This document shows positions 24,218-24,288 of a stretch of DNA of 24,288 bases, one piece after another. Source of the stretch: Clostridiaceae bacterium (GTDB taxonomy: Bacteria; Bacillota; Clostridia; Saccharofermentanales; Fastidiosipilaceae); assembly GCA_012800515.1 (NCBI GenBank), contig JAAZJE010000063.1, positions 1 to 24,288 of the forward strand, in the 5' to 3' direction. Below the pieces are notes generated by a model, which saw only the letters and a program-made list of their open reading frames with translations, was not told the DNA's origin and searched no databases. A program made the translations under genes and the position numbers. Position 1 is the stretch's first letter, and the number at the start of each line of letters is the position of its first letter.

Positions 24218-24247
24218 TGTTGATAATGTGGAGCTATTTGTGGATAA
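24218..24247 (-). promoter_or_regulatory. DnaA-box-like cluster upstream of proA
   Basis: On the minus strand TTATCCACA (24239-24247) is a perfect match to the consensus DnaA box. TTATCAACA (24218-24226) differs at one position, and AGCTCCACA between them matches six of nine. They sit 20-50 bases upstream of the proA start. The window ends 41 bases further on, so whether more boxes follow cannot be seen. Confidence 0.4.
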
Positions 24248-24288
24248 ACAGCTTTATACTACGATAATTACTCCTTTTCGACGGTGTA

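Overview
The window looks like a chromosomal segment of an anaerobic Clostridia-type Firmicute (Bacillota). This is inferred from gene families, not from a marker gene. The supporting families are: a PstS whose C-terminus ends at the point typical of clostridial-type phosphate-binding proteins, a pst operon continuing into phoU and an OmpR/PhoR pair, an Lpl-type sugar ABC transporter with an AraC regulator, a BspA-type leucine-rich-repeat lipoprotein, and a UgtP/MGDG-type glycosyltransferase. Shine-Dalgarno sequences are mostly strong and Firmicute-like (AAGGAG, GGAGGT). I see no rRNA, tRNA, CRISPR array, prophage, transposase or integrase.

Left block, 1-6070, plus strand: the phosphate operon pstS(3' end)-pstC-pstA-pstB-phoU-phoB-type regulator-phoR-type kinase. 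Most junctions overlap or nearly touch, so the high-affinity phosphate importer, its signalling partner PhoU and the two-component system are probably made from one transcript. The operon ends convergently against a small basic membrane protein gene; the two stop codons share one TTAA.

Middle block, 6067-15093, minus strand: a carbohydrate-utilisation cluster. In transcription order it holds a neutral-ceramidase-like hydrolase, a solute-binding lipoprotein, a clan GH-A-like glycoside hydrolase, two LplB/LplC-type permeases, an AraC-type regulator with its own good sigma-A promoter, and the small basic two-TM protein. No ATPase is encoded, so a shared ATPase elsewhere must power the importer. 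A perfect 12-bp hairpin separates the binding-protein gene from the hydrolase gene. Both enzymes lack a visible signal peptide, suggesting that imported substrate is processed in the cytoplasm.

Right-middle block, 15226-21080, minus strand: an OmpR-type response regulator and its histidine kinase, followed by a small secreted Gly/Arg/Asn-rich, Cys-containing repeat protein with a strong terminator. Upstream lies an MGDG-synthase/UgtP-like glycosyltransferase, and upstream of that a BspA-type LRR lipoprotein made of near-identical 23-residue repeats. The kinase has a four-copy heptad repeat in its predicted extracellular domain. The kinase/regulator/secreted-protein trio is the least conventional part of the window.

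Right block, 21081-24288: a 318-bp divergent intergenic region with a 10-bp direct repeat, an FGGY-family sugar kinase (plus), and proA (minus) converging on it. DnaA-box-like sequences lie just upstream of proA at the right edge.
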